12,798 nt of DNA from the NCBI GenBank assembly GCA_964386525.1, contig CAYLSO010000208.1:1-12798 (forward strand), read 5' to 3'. The stretch comes from CAYLSO01 sp964386525. GTDB lineage: Bacteria > Eisenbacteria > RBG-16-71-46 > DASYSL01. Below the pieces are notes generated by a model. It saw only the letters and a program-made list of their open reading frames with translations. It searched no databases and was not told where the DNA came from. Made by a program: the position numbers and the translations under genes. Positions 5,750 to 12,409 of the stretch are shown piece after piece (position 1 is the stretch's first letter; every line of letters begins with the position of its first letter).

Positions 5750-8154
5750 CCGCCTCCCTCTCCTTCCGTGCCCCACTCCGGCAGCTCGCACTCGAACTCC
5801 GCCCCGCCGTCGGGGTGGGTGCGCGCCCGGACGGTGCCGGCGAACAAGTCGAGGTACGACTTCACCACGTAGAGCCCGAGCCCGAACCCCTGCTGCTGCG
5901 AGTGCGGGCTGGGCGCGCCCTGATGGAAGCGCTCGAAGATGACCTCCTCCTCACCGGGCGGGATGCCGGGCCCGCGGTCGCGCACCGCCAGCCGGAGCCC
6001 GCCGGGGCCCTGGCGCGCCAGCGTCACGTCCACCGCCGCGCCCGGCGGCGAGTACTTGATGGCGTTCTCGACCAGGTTCGTGACCACCTCGATGAGCTTC
6101 TCGCGGTTGCCACGCGCCGGGCCGAGGCCGCTCTCGCAGGCCAGCGTCAGGCGCACCTGCTTGGCCTCGGCGAGGGGCGCGAGGGCGATGCGCACGTCCT
6201 CGAGCAGCGGCGCCAGCGCCACCGGATCGATCGGCACCTTGGCGGTGCCGGTCTCCAACCGGGTGATCTCGAGCAGGTTGTTCACGAGGCGGGCGAGCTG
6301 CCGCGCCGAGATGCGGATGGCGTGCAGGTACTCCGACTGCCGCTGCGCGAGCGGCCCGGCCACGCCGTCGAGCAGATTGTCGGCCGACCAGGCGATCGAG
6401 GTGAGCGGCGTGCGCAGGTCGTGCGCGACGCGCGACAGGAACTCGCTCTTGAGCCGGTCGATCTCGCCGAGCCGGCGGCGGACGATGGCCTCCTCGGCCA
6501 CCTTCTGCACCAGGTCCATGCGCTCGAGCGCCGTCGCCGCCGTCGCGGCCACCGCCGAGAGCAGCTCGAGGTCCTGCTCGATGTAGCGCCGCTCCGACTC
6601 CTTCTCGCCGAGCAGCAGCACGCCGAGGCGGCGTCCGTCCGCCGCCAGCGGCTGCGCGAGCCGGACGCCGGCGGCCGACAGCTCGGCCGGGAAGTCACCG
6701 CGTTCCACCTCGGGCAGGCTGGTGGCGTTGGGCGCGGCCACCGCCGGGTCGCCGCCGCCCCCCGGCGCGGGCCCCGACAGCCTGAGCGCCCGCTCCGCCG
6801 CGCCGCGCTCCACGTCGCCGGTCACCAGCCATTCCGCGCCGGCGCGTACCGCCACCGCGGCCCGCTGCGGCGCCAGCGTGCGCCGCAGGAAGGCGAGCAC
6901 GATGGCCGCCAGCTCCCCCTGGCTGGACGCCCCGGCGGCGGTGGCCCGGAACGACCGCAGGGCGTGCGCGTGGTCGTGGCGGATCTTGAAGAAGGTGCGG
7001 TCCACCCAGTTGCCGATCCAGCGCCGCGTCGGGCCGAAGAGCGCCACCGAGACGAGCGCGGCTGCCAGCGGCACGTAGCGCGCCGCGGCCGGCACGGCCG
7101 CCTCGATGCGCCGGCCGATGAGTACGGCGAGGAAGACGTAGACGCCGACCAGGATGCCGGCCAGGGCGCCGTAGATGAGGCTGCGCCGGATGATCAGGTC
7201 GATGTCCATGAACTGGTAGCGCGCCACCGCGAAGGCGAAGGCGGCGGGCACCACGATGGCGGTCACGCGGGCGGCCGGCAGCGGCACCAGCTCCGGCAGG
7301 CCGAGCAGCCGCGGGAGCGTGTAGAGGAAGATGAAGGGGCTCGCGCCCATCGTGATCCCCCACCACACCCACTTGGCCTGCTGCCGCTCGCGCGTCAACT
7401 GCGCGGTGCGGCTGCTCTGCGACAGCAGCAGCACGCCGGCCACCGAGACGCTCACGAGATAGGCGTCGGCGAGCAGGTCGGGCACGCGCAGCACCCGCCA
7501 GGCGGCGGGCGACGGCGCGCGCAGGTAGAGCAGCAGGGCCGTCGCCTGCCAGGCGAACAGCGCGGCGGCGGCGGCGTAGAGGGCGGGCAGGAGCCACGGC
7601 CGGCGGTCGAGGGCGGCGCGGCGGCGCGGGAAGACCAGGCCGAGGCGCACGAAGAGCGTGGCCGGCACCATGATGCCGGCCAGCCGGAGCAGCGGCCGCA
7701 GCGCGTTCGGCCACAGGGGATCGGGTGGGAAGTAGACGCCGCCGGCGGCGATCGCCAGCCCGTAGCACAGCGTCCCCCAGAAGAGCACGCGCGCCGACTC
7801 GATGTGGGCGCGGCCGGCGAAGACGAAGATGCAGATGCCCCAGAAGAACAGTCCGGTGACGGCGGTGATCCAGTGATGGAGCGGCGGGAAGGCGCCCACG
7901 ACGGGAAGGCGCGCGCGCGTCCCCCCGGCGACGATCTCGACCGTGCTGCCCGGCGGCCGGCGCTGCAGGAGGAAGCGCACTTCCGATTCCGTTGCAGCCT
8001 GCACGCCGCCGACCAGCGCCGGCGCGCGCAGGGCTGCCGCCGGCCCGGCGGGCGGCAACGCGCCCACCCCGCGCTGGCCGTGGAAACACCAGAGATACAC
8101 GGCGAGCGCCAGCAGACAGACCGCGTAGTAGAACGAGTTCCGGCTGCCAGCCAT
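5746..8154 (-). CDS. Multi-pass membrane sensor histidine kinase with GAF domain
   Basis: 802 residues. One membrane segment near 9-24 is followed by an extracytoplasmic loop (about 26-92) whose EVRFLLQ...GSTVEIVAGGTR stretch looks PDZ-like. Then come about eight hydrophobic segments between 95 and 375, including the YQFMDIDLIIRRSLIYG motif (313-329) found in many such kinases. A GAF-like domain occupies about 395-545. The kinase core follows: H-box with H578 in SRVAHDLRTP, N-box N693-LVEN-N697, G1 DRGPGIP (726-732), F-box IFERFH (739-744) and G2 GFGLGL (756-761). All catalytic boxes are intact. It probably senses a membrane or periplasmic cue and phosphorylates D53 of the regulator encoded directly after it (ATGA overlap). 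The ATG at 8152-8154 has AGGA upstream at normal spacing. The signal is unknown. A weak -10-like TACACT lies at 8255-8260 on this strand, without a good -35. Confidence 0.93.
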   Translation of the reverse strand: MAGSRNSFYYAVCLLALAVYLWCFHGQRGVGALPPAGPAAALRAPALVGGVQAATESEVRFLLQRRPPGSTVEIVAGGTRARLPVVGAFPPLHHWITAVTGLFFWGICIFVFAGRAHIESARVLFWGTLCYGLAIAAGGVYFPPDPLWPNALRPLLRLAGIMVPATLFVRLGLVFPRRRAALDRRPWLLPALYAAAAALFAWQATALLLYLRAPSPAAWRVLRVPDLLADAYLVSVSVAGVLLLSQSSRTAQLTRERQQAKWVWWGITMGASPFIFLYTLPRLLGLPELVPLPAARVTAIVVPAAFAFAVARYQFMDIDLIIRRSLIYGALAGILVGVYVFLAVLIGRRIEAAVPAAARYVPLAAALVSVALFGPTRRWIGNWVDRTFFKIRHDHAHALRSFRATAAGASSQGELAAIVLAFLRRTLAPQRAAVAVRAGAEWLVTGDVERGAAERALRLSGPAPGGGGDPAVAAPNATSLPEVERGDFPAELSAAGVRLAQPLAADGRRLGVLLLGEKESERRYIEQDLELLSAVAATAATALERMDLVQKVAEEAIVRRRLGEIDRLKSEFLSRVAHDLRTPLTSIAWSADNLLDGVAGPLAQRQSEYLHAIRISARQLARLVNNLLEITRLETGTAKVPIDPVALAPLLEDVRIALAPLAEAKQVRLTLACESGLGPARGNREKLIEVVTNLVENAIKYSPPGAAVDVTLARQGPGGLRLAVRDRGPGIPPGEEEVIFERFHQGAPSPHSQQQGFGLGLYVVKSYLDLFAGTVRARTHPDGGAEFECELPEWGTEGEGGG

Positions 8155-8292
8155 CTTCCGGTCCTGGGCGGCGCGCTTGTGCCGGCGACCCCACCGTGGC
8201 GCCGCGCGGCTCCGGGGCGGGCCACCCGCCGACCCCGGTTCGGATCCGGCGCCCAGTGTAGCCGCTCACGGGCGTTGCCACACGCACGATGT

Positions 8293-8380
8293 TGTCATCG
8301 CCCTGACAGTGCGGCGCCGGGCTCCTGGCGCGCTTTCGCCCGGCGCGCCGAACTCACACTCCATTGACACCCAACTGACA
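8293..8380. promoter_or_regulatory. Four TGACA boxes in the divergent kinase/phosphatase control region
   Basis: TGTCA (8293-8297) and TGACA (8304-8308) form an inverted pair whose starts are 11 bp apart. Two further TGACA copies at 8365-8369 and 8376-8380 form a direct pair, also 11 bp apart. An 11-bp step puts both boxes of a pair on nearly the same face of the helix. The stretch lies between the kinase gene (leftward) and the SpoIIE gene (rightward), so a bound protein could control both. The regulator is not identified. The remaining bases of 8155-8440 hold no gene I can support. Confidence 0.35.
8327..8349. repeat. 7-bp inverted repeat in the divergent control region
   Basis: GGCGCGC (8327-8333), nine bases, GCGCGCC (8343-8349). 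It lies between the two TGACA pairs. It is strongly GC-rich and could form a hairpin or cruciform, but this composition produces such repeats easily and there is no T-run. Confidence 0.25.
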
Positions 8381-8440
8381 ACCCCGCCCCGCGGGCCGCG
8401 TAGTCTTTCTACCGATCCGACTCGGCCGGCGGGGGGCGTC

Positions 8441-9661
8441 ATGCAGGAACGGAATCTTGGATACGACCAGGCGGAGTGGGCGGGCCCCGATCTCCTGCGG
8501 CAGATCTTCGAGTACTCCTACGACGCCATCTTCGTCATCGACCCGGTGGCGGACGCCATCCTCGACGCCAACCCCAGGGCCTGCGCGCTGCTCGGTTACA
8601 CGCGCGACGAGCTGCTCGCCCTGCCGGTTTCCGCCGTCCACCCCGACGATCTCGCCCTGCTGCAGCGCTTCGCGGAGAACACGCACGAGAATGGCGACGG
8701 CCGCACGCACGAGTTGTCCTGCGTGACCCGCAGCGGACAGGCGGTGCCGGTGGAGGTGTCCTGCTCGCGCATCGAGATGGACGGCCGCGCCTGCCTGGTC
8801 TGCCTGGCGCGCGACGTCTCGGAGCGCAAGCGCTACGATGAAGCCCTGCGCCGCGACCGCGAGCGCGCGCGGCGCGAGCTGGCGGCGGCGGCCAGGATCC
8901 AGGAGTCGTTGCTGCCGCACCGCCTGCCCGCCATCCCGGGGATCCGCACGGCGTGGGTCTTCCGGCCCTGCCAGGAGCTGGCCGGCGACAACCTCAACAT
9001 CATCCCCCTCGACGAGCGCCACGTCGGCCTCTACGTGCTCGACGTGAGCGGGCACGGCGTGGCCGCCGCTCTGCTGGCGGTCATCGCGCAGCGCCTGCTC
9101 TCTCCCGGCCCGTCGCGCGACTCGATCCTGCACCAGCCGAAGACCGGCCCGGGCGGCACGGGCATCGCCGCCCCCGCGCGGGTGGCGCAGCGGCTCGACC
9201 GGCGCATCCGCCCGCATCTGCTGCCCGCCCAATATCTCACCCTGCTCTACGGGGTCTTCGACCTGCGCACGCGCGAATTCCGCTTCGCCTCGGCGGGGCA
9301 CTGGGGACCGATCCACATCCCCAAGAACGGCGGCTCGCGCTTGCTGCACGCGCGCGGCTTCCCGGTGGGCGTCATGGAGAACGTGACCTACGAGGAGCAC
9401 ACCGTGCGGCTCGAGCCGGGCGACCGGCTCTACCTGTACTCGGACGGGCTGCCCGAGGCGACCGATCCTGGCGGCGAGCAGTTCGACTATCCGCGCATCA
9501 TCCGGACCCTGGAGCGCCATCGCCGGCGGCCGCTGGCCGGGGGCCTGGCGAAGCTCGTCGAGCGCGTGCAGGAATGGCGCGGGGGACTGCGCCTCGAGGA
9601 CGACCTGTCGGTGCTGGCGCTGGAAGTCGGGCCGGGGACGCGGTCGCGGAAGGCAGGCTAG
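8441..9661 (+). CDS. PAS-SpoIIE (RsbU-type) serine/threonine phosphatase
   Basis: 406 residues, soluble. PAS domain at about 15-130 (IFEYSYDAIFVIDP, then NPRACALLGYTRDEL), a short charged coiled-coil linker (about 130-158), then a PP2C-type SpoIIE domain. Metal-binding acids are all present: D183 in LAGD, D201 in LDVSGHG, D335 in YSDGLPEA and D387/D388 in LEDDLS; SAGHWGP (284-290) is the usual core motif. The LAGDNLN form replaces GGDFYD; this variant is found in one common RsbU subgroup, so I do not read it as loss of function. Such enzymes dephosphorylate anti-sigma-factor antagonists (STAS proteins) in partner-switch signalling, with PAS as sensor. No kinase or STAS partner is visible here. 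The ATG at 8441 fits the start of the PAS region; the open frame 88 codons upstream crosses control DNA. Its ribosome site is only a G-run. It is divergent from the sensor kinase. Confidence 0.92.
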   Translation: MQERNLGYDQAEWAGPDLLRQIFEYSYDAIFVIDPVADAILDANPRACALLGYTRDELLALPVSAVHPDDLALLQRFAENTHENGDGRTHELSCVTRSGQAVPVEVSCSRIEMDGRACLVCLARDVSERKRYDEALRRDRERARRELAAAARIQESLLPHRLPAIPGIRTAWVFRPCQELAGDNLNIIPLDERHVGLYVLDVSGHGVAAALLAVIAQRLLSPGPSRDSILHQPKTGPGGTGIAAPARVAQRLDRRIRPHLLPAQYLTLLYGVFDLRTREFRFASAGHWGPIHIPKNGGSRLLHARGFPVGVMENVTYEEHTVRLEPGDRLYLYSDGLPEATDPGGEQFDYPRIIRTLERHRRRPLAGGLAKLVERVQEWRGGLRLEDDLSVLALEVGPGTRSRKAG

Positions 9662-9678
9662 AGCCGGGCGGCGACACG

Positions 9679-9712
9679 AAAAGAGAAGGGCGCCCGCCGT
9701 CCACAGGCGCCC
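9679..9712 (-). terminator. Rho-independent terminator of the DUF2892 gene
   Basis: Read leftward, GGGCGCC and GGCGCCC (9706-9712 and 9688-9694) form a 7-bp GC stem with an 11-base loop. It is followed directly by TTCTCTTTT (9687 down to 9679). That is a normal intrinsic terminator shape 28 bases after the DUF2892 stop. The same hairpin lies 26 bases after the SpoIIE stop and may slow transcription from that side too, though without a T-run. GGCGCCCGCCG occurs twice (9689-9699, 9706-9716), which makes the stem. Confidence 0.7.
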
Positions 9713-9739
9713 GCCGGGCGTCGGTGATCGATGGACGCT

Positions 9740-9949
9740 CTAGCGCCGCTGGGTCTCCACCGGCACTCTCACCCGGCAGGTGTTGAGTCCGAACGGCAGG
9801 TAGGCCGGGCACCAGCGCAGGGCCGCCGTCAGGAGCGGCACGACGCCGAGCAACCCCCACCACGACTGGAAGTAGAAGCCGAGACCCAGGATCGTGATCC
9901 CGAAAAGCATCCGTGCGATGCGATCCATCTTCCCCACGTTGTTGCTCAC
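9740..9949 (-). CDS. Small DUF2892 (YgaP transmembrane-type) membrane protein
   Basis: 69 residues. The pattern NVGKMDRIARMLFGITILGLG, then WWGLLGVVPLLTAALRWCPAYLPFGLNTC, is typical of DUF2892, the inner-membrane domain also found at the end of the rhodanese YgaP. Two hydrophobic segments (about 11-27 and 30-46) form a hairpin; C47 and C58 are the conserved cysteines, spaced as in the family. Family members often sit next to sulfur-transfer or thiol-redox genes; none is seen here, so the role is open. The start is GTG at 9947-9949 because a strong GGGGAGG lies four bases upstream and the family begins with this Asn-Val-Gly segment. The gene has its own terminator and probably its own promoter in the 136-base gap to the glycosylase gene. 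Confidence 0.85.
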   Translation of the reverse strand: MSNNVGKMDRIARMLFGITILGLGFYFQSWWGLLGVVPLLTAALRWCPAYLPFGLNTCRVRVPVETQRR

Positions 9950-9990
9950 GCAACCTCCCCTGACCTGTAGCCCTCGGCCGTCCCGCTCAC

Positions 9991-10004
9991 GCCCCGCGCG
10001 GGGC
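9991..10004. promoter_or_regulatory. 14-bp perfect palindrome upstream of the DUF2892 gene
   Basis: GCCCCGCGCGGGGC is perfectly symmetrical and lies 41 bases upstream of the DUF2892 GTG start. It could be an operator or an mRNA hairpin. High GC makes chance symmetry fairly likely, and no promoter boxes around it are convincing. Confidence 0.3.
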
Positions 10005-10085
10005 TCGTGTGCCTCTTCCGATGCCGGGCGGCAGCCGCCGTTCCGATATCGATCGGCCTTTGCAGAAAGCTGACGGTTTCCCCGC

Positions 10086-10757
10086 CTAGGCCTCGTCCCC
10101 GTCCACCACTCGCCAAAGATACCAGCTCGGCAGCGTCCGGTAGGGCCGCCACGCTTCGCCACGCTCAGCCACCTGCGCGGGAGTCGGCAAGTCGGCCAGG
10201 CCGAAGGCCTTCCGGAACCCTTTGCGGATCCCGTAGTCGGTGGCGGGCAGGACGTCGGGGCGGCCCAGCCGGAAGATCAGCAGCATCTCCACGGTCCAGC
10301 GCCCCACGCCGCGGATGGAGGTGAGCCGCTCGAGGATCTCCTCGTCGTCCATGCGCCGCAGGCGGGCCAGGGTGGGCACGGTGCCGTCGAGCGTCTTGGC
10401 GGCGAGGTCCTTGACCGCCAGCACCTTGGCGCGCGACAGGCCGGCGGCGCGCAGCCGGTCGGCGCGCAGCCGGCGGATGTCCTCGGGCCGCGGGACGCGG
10501 CGCGGGCGGGCGAGCGCGCGGACGCGGCCGAGGATGGTCGCGGCCGCCTGGCCGGTGAGCTGCTGGTAGACGATGGCCTCGAGCAGCGCGCTGAACGGGC
10601 TGTGCAGGGCGTTGGTCCGCAAGCGGAAGGGCCCCAGCCGCTCGATGACCCGCGCCAGTTGCGGATCGGCCGCCGCCACGGCGCGCGCCGCCTCTACCGG
10701 GTCGAATCCTAGCCCTTCCCCGCCCTTGAAGAGAGCGCTGCGTCCTTCACCCGGCAT
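10086..10757 (-). CDS. AlkA-type DNA-3-methyladenine glycosylase (HhH-GPD)
   Basis: 223 residues. It removes alkylated bases, such as 3-methyladenine, from DNA in base-excision repair. FSALLEAIVYQQLTGQAA (55-72) is the usual first helical block. LTSIRGVGRWTVEMLLIF (145-162) is the helix-hairpin-helix. PATDYGIRKG (171-180) follows with catalytic D174; the late WRPYRTLPSWYLWR (203-216) is also family-typical. The N-terminal TBP-like domain of E. coli AlkA is absent; this is the common single-domain form of about 210-230 residues. The ATG at 10755-10757 lies nine bases after the NHL gene's stop, so the two are probably co-transcribed, yet no clear ribosome site precedes it, so translation may depend on the upstream gene. 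No Ada or other alkylation-response gene is near. Confidence 0.9.
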   Translation of the reverse strand: MPGEGRSALFKGGEGLGFDPVEAARAVAAADPQLARVIERLGPFRLRTNALHSPFSALLEAIVYQQLTGQAAATILGRVRALARPRRVPRPEDIRRLRADRLRAAGLSRAKVLAVKDLAAKTLDGTVPTLARLRRMDDEEILERLTSIRGVGRWTVEMLLIFRLGRPDVLPATDYGIRKGFRKAFGLADLPTPAQVAERGEAWRPYRTLPSWYLWRVVDGDEA

Positions 10758-10766
10758 GCCGCGCCG

Positions 10767-11735
10767 CTAGCGCCGCTCGGCCTTGAGGCGCCCCCACGTG
10801 ATCGCGTGGGCGGCCACCGGCAGATAGGCGAACTTCTGCACGCGATGGTTCTGCGAATCCACCACGAACACGGCGTTGCCCAGGAAAGCCACCCCGGACG
10901 GCAGCCGGAACTGCCCGTCGCCCGACCCCGCGGTCCCCCACTGCACCGAGAAGAAACCGCTCTCCGAGAACACCTGCATCCGGTCGTTGTCCGTGTCCGC
11001 GACGTAGACGTTGCCGGTGCGGTCGGCGGCCACCGCGACCAGGCCCGAGAACTCCCCGGGACCGCTGCCCAGCGAACCCCACTGGGTCAAATAGGTGCCG
11101 TCGCCCAGGAACTTCTGCACGCGATGGTTGGCGCGGTCCGCCACGTAGACGTTGCCGCTGAGGTCCGTCGTGATCCCCGTCGGGCGGTCGAACTTGCCGT
11201 TCAGCGTGCCGAAGCCGCCCCACTGGGTCACGTAGGTGCCGTTGGGAAGGAACTTCTGGACGCGGTGATTCGCCGACTCCACGACGTACAGGTTCCCGAA
11301 CGGGTCGACGGCCAGGGAGATCGGCTCGTAGAACTGGCCCGGTCCCGTCCCCGGGCCGCCGAATTGCGAGAGTAACGCGCCCGACCCGTCGAACACCTGG
11401 ACGCGGTCGTTGCCCGTGTCCACCACGTACACGTTCCCGGCCGCGTCCGCGGTCACGCCGTTGGGGCCGACGAACTCGCCGGGGCCGACGCCGGACGAGC
11501 CCCAGCCCCGCAAGTAGGCGCCGCCCGCGGTGAAGACCTGGATGCGATCGTTGCCGGTGTCGGCCACGAAGACCTCGCCCGAGCCGTTGACGGCGACGCT
11601 GACGGGATCGTTGAACTGCCCGTTGGCCGTGCCCTGGCCGCCCCACTGAAGCTGGTAGGTCGGCGCCCCCTGGGCGGCGACCGCTGCGGGGAAGAGGGCC
11701 ACGGCCGCGAGAGTTGCGAGGTACCTGATGCTCAT
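10767..11735 (-). CDS. Exported six-bladed NHL-repeat beta-propeller
   Basis: 322 residues. Signal peptide 1-21 (basic start, hydrophobic run, AVAA before Q22), so exported to the periplasm or outside; there is no lipobox. Six NHL repeats follow with an exact 47-residue step: W31, W78, F125, W172, W219 and W266 each begin a W/F-G-x-x-G block. Each is followed by G-x-F, a GV/AV-A-D strand, NVYVAD and then N-D/H-R-(V/I)-Q-x-F. W314 closes the ring, giving a complete six-bladed propeller with only a short tail. NHL propellers bind proteins, polymers or RNA, and a few are lyases; no catalytic residues stand out, so binding is the likely role, target unknown. The ATG at 11733-11735 follows GGAGGAGG; the longer open frame upstream covers the promoter. 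It is the first gene of a probable pair with the glycosylase. Confidence 0.9.
   Translation of the reverse strand: MSIRYLATLAAVALFPAAVAAQGAPTYQLQWGGQGTANGQFNDPVSVAVNGSGEVFVADTGNDRIQVFTAGGAYLRGWGSSGVGPGEFVGPNGVTADAAGNVYVVDTGNDRVQVFDGSGALLSQFGGPGTGPGQFYEPISLAVDPFGNLYVVESANHRVQKFLPNGTYVTQWGGFGTLNGKFDRPTGITTDLSGNVYVADRANHRVQKFLGDGTYLTQWGSLGSGPGEFSGLVAVAADRTGNVYVADTDNDRMQVFSESGFFSVQWGTAGSGDGQFRLPSGVAFLGNAVFVVDSQNHRVQKFAYLPVAAHAITWGRLKAERR
10800..11645 (-). repeat. Six tandem 141-bp coding repeats (NHL blades)
   Basis: The six propeller blades appear in DNA as a 141-bp period. The most alike pieces are around the CACGCGATGGTT/GCGGTGATT and GTAGACGTTGCC segments, visible at 10841, 11119 and 11260, and 11005, 11146 and 11427. 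They diverge elsewhere, so these are old, protein-constrained repeats and not a recent duplication. Confidence 0.75.
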
Positions 11736-11778
11736 GTCGCCTCCTCCTGCTGGGATGTCCTGACTCGGTGGGTCCTCG

Positions 11779-11807
11779 AGTCTAGTCCCGCTCGGGGGAA
11801 AAGCCAA
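11779..11807 (-). promoter_or_regulatory. Sigma70-like promoter of the NHL gene
   Basis: Read leftward: -35 TTGGCT (11802-11807), exactly 17 bases, then -10 TAGACT (11779-11784), each matching four of six consensus bases. The predicted start is near 11772, giving a leader of about 37 bases with GGAGGAGG before the ATG. Spacing and position are good; the boxes are only moderate. Confidence 0.42.
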
Positions 11808-11846
11808 GGGATTTTCGGAATCCGCGGGCGCTTTCTACGGGCACCC

Positions 11847-11875
11847 CCGGGGGGCCGGCGGCGGCGGCCCCCCGG
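11847..11875. repeat. 11-bp perfect inverted repeat between divergent genes
   Basis: CCGGGGGGCCG (11847-11857), a 7-base loop GCGGCGG, CGGCCCCCCGG (11865-11875). It lies between the NHL promoter and the NfeD gene, 89 bases before the NfeD start. There is no T-run. Its form (long GC stem, 7-base GCG-starting loop) resembles the repeat at 2572-2598, though the stem sequences differ. It could be an operator, an insulator-like hairpin between divergent promoters, or a REP-type element. Confidence 0.45.
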
Positions 11876-11963
11876 CCCCGATTCGCCTTGCGCCGCCGGG
11901 AGCGGCTGCTATCGTTCACGGCGCCGCGCGGCCGTGCGCGGCGTGTCCGTAAGGAGCGATTCC

Positions 11964-12407
11964 ATGTCGAGTCTGTGGAACTGGCTGCTGGTCATCACCG
12001 GCGCGATCCTCATCCTGGCGGAGGTGGCGCTCGGCGGCTTCGCCGGCTTCGACCTCGTCCTCATCGGCTCGGCGCTGGTCCTGGGCGGCGGTCTCGGCTT
12101 CCTCTTCGGCAGCTGGGTGGTCGGCCTCGCCGCCTCCAGCACGCTGGCCATCCTCTACATCGCCGTCGGCCGCCGCTGGGTGCGCAACCGCATCCGCACC
12201 AAGCACGTGCCCAGCAACACGGACGCGCTCATCGGGCTGTCCGGCGTGGTCACGGTGCGCGTCGCCGAGCACGCACCGGGCCAGGTGAAGGTGCGGGACG
12301 AGGTGTGGCGCGCCGTGCCCGCTCCCGGCGTGCCGGGCCCCTACGAGCCGGGGACCGTGGTGCGGGTGGAGAGCGTCGACGGAGTCACGCTGCGGGTGAG
12401 GGCCTGA
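11964..12407 (+). CDS. nfeD: Short NfeD-family membrane protein
   Basis: 147 residues. Two to three hydrophobic segments (about 7-23, 28-47, 52-68) are followed by a charged turn and a small beta-rich OB-fold domain (about 84-147): ALIGLSGVVTVRV, then YEPGTVVRVESVDGVTLRVR. This is the short NfeD form without the N-terminal ClpP-like protease. NfeD proteins work with SPFH/stomatin partners in membrane microdomains, and the next gene encodes such a partner two bases downstream, the usual pairing. The ATG at 11964 has AAGGAG seven bases upstream; ten in-frame codons before it lack a ribosome site. A weak promoter candidate is TTGCGC (11888-11893), 16 bases, TATCGT (11910-11915). Confidence 0.9.
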   Translation: MSSLWNWLLVITGAILILAEVALGGFAGFDLVLIGSALVLGGGLGFLFGSWVVGLAASSTLAILYIAVGRRWVRNRIRTKHVPSNTDALIGLSGVVTVRVAEHAPGQVKVRDEVWRAVPAPGVPGPYEPGTVVRVESVDGVTLRVRA

Positions 12408-12409
12408 AC

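Noticed and set aside
8326..8340. TGGCGCGCTTTCGCC as a second sigma54 promoter
   Set aside because: The GC is one base too close to GG and the TTG of the -12 element is missing.
4298..8367. Very long plus-strand open frames (4298-5872, 5815-8367) opposite the regulator and kinase
   Set aside because: The minus strand carries complete, motif-rich regulator and kinase genes; the plus frames are low-complexity Arg/Gly/Ala/His sequence.
8364..8392. Perfect TTGACA as a sigma70 -35 box for the SpoIIE gene
   Set aside because: No -10-like sequence at 16-18 bases; position 8387-8392 is CCCCGC. TAGTCT at 8401 is 20 bases from the next TGACA box, too far to call.
8621..9110. LAGDNLN in place of GGDFYD as a sign of a dead phosphatase
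   Set aside because: The metal-binding Asp is kept and this form occurs in a common subgroup of RsbU-like enzymes; all other acids are present.
8953..9786. Second plus-strand frame overlapping the SpoIIE gene end and the terminator
   Set aside because: It is a shifted-frame shadow of the phosphatase domain and runs through the terminator and into the antisense DUF2892 gene.
10800..11645. Tandem repeats as a CRISPR-like or satellite array
   Set aside because: The 141-bp period is the 47-residue NHL blade in an intact reading frame.
11736..11807. Upstream start (11807) for the NHL protein
   Set aside because: It would put 24 unlikely residues before a proper signal peptide and cover the promoter; the ATG at 11735 has an excellent ribosome site.
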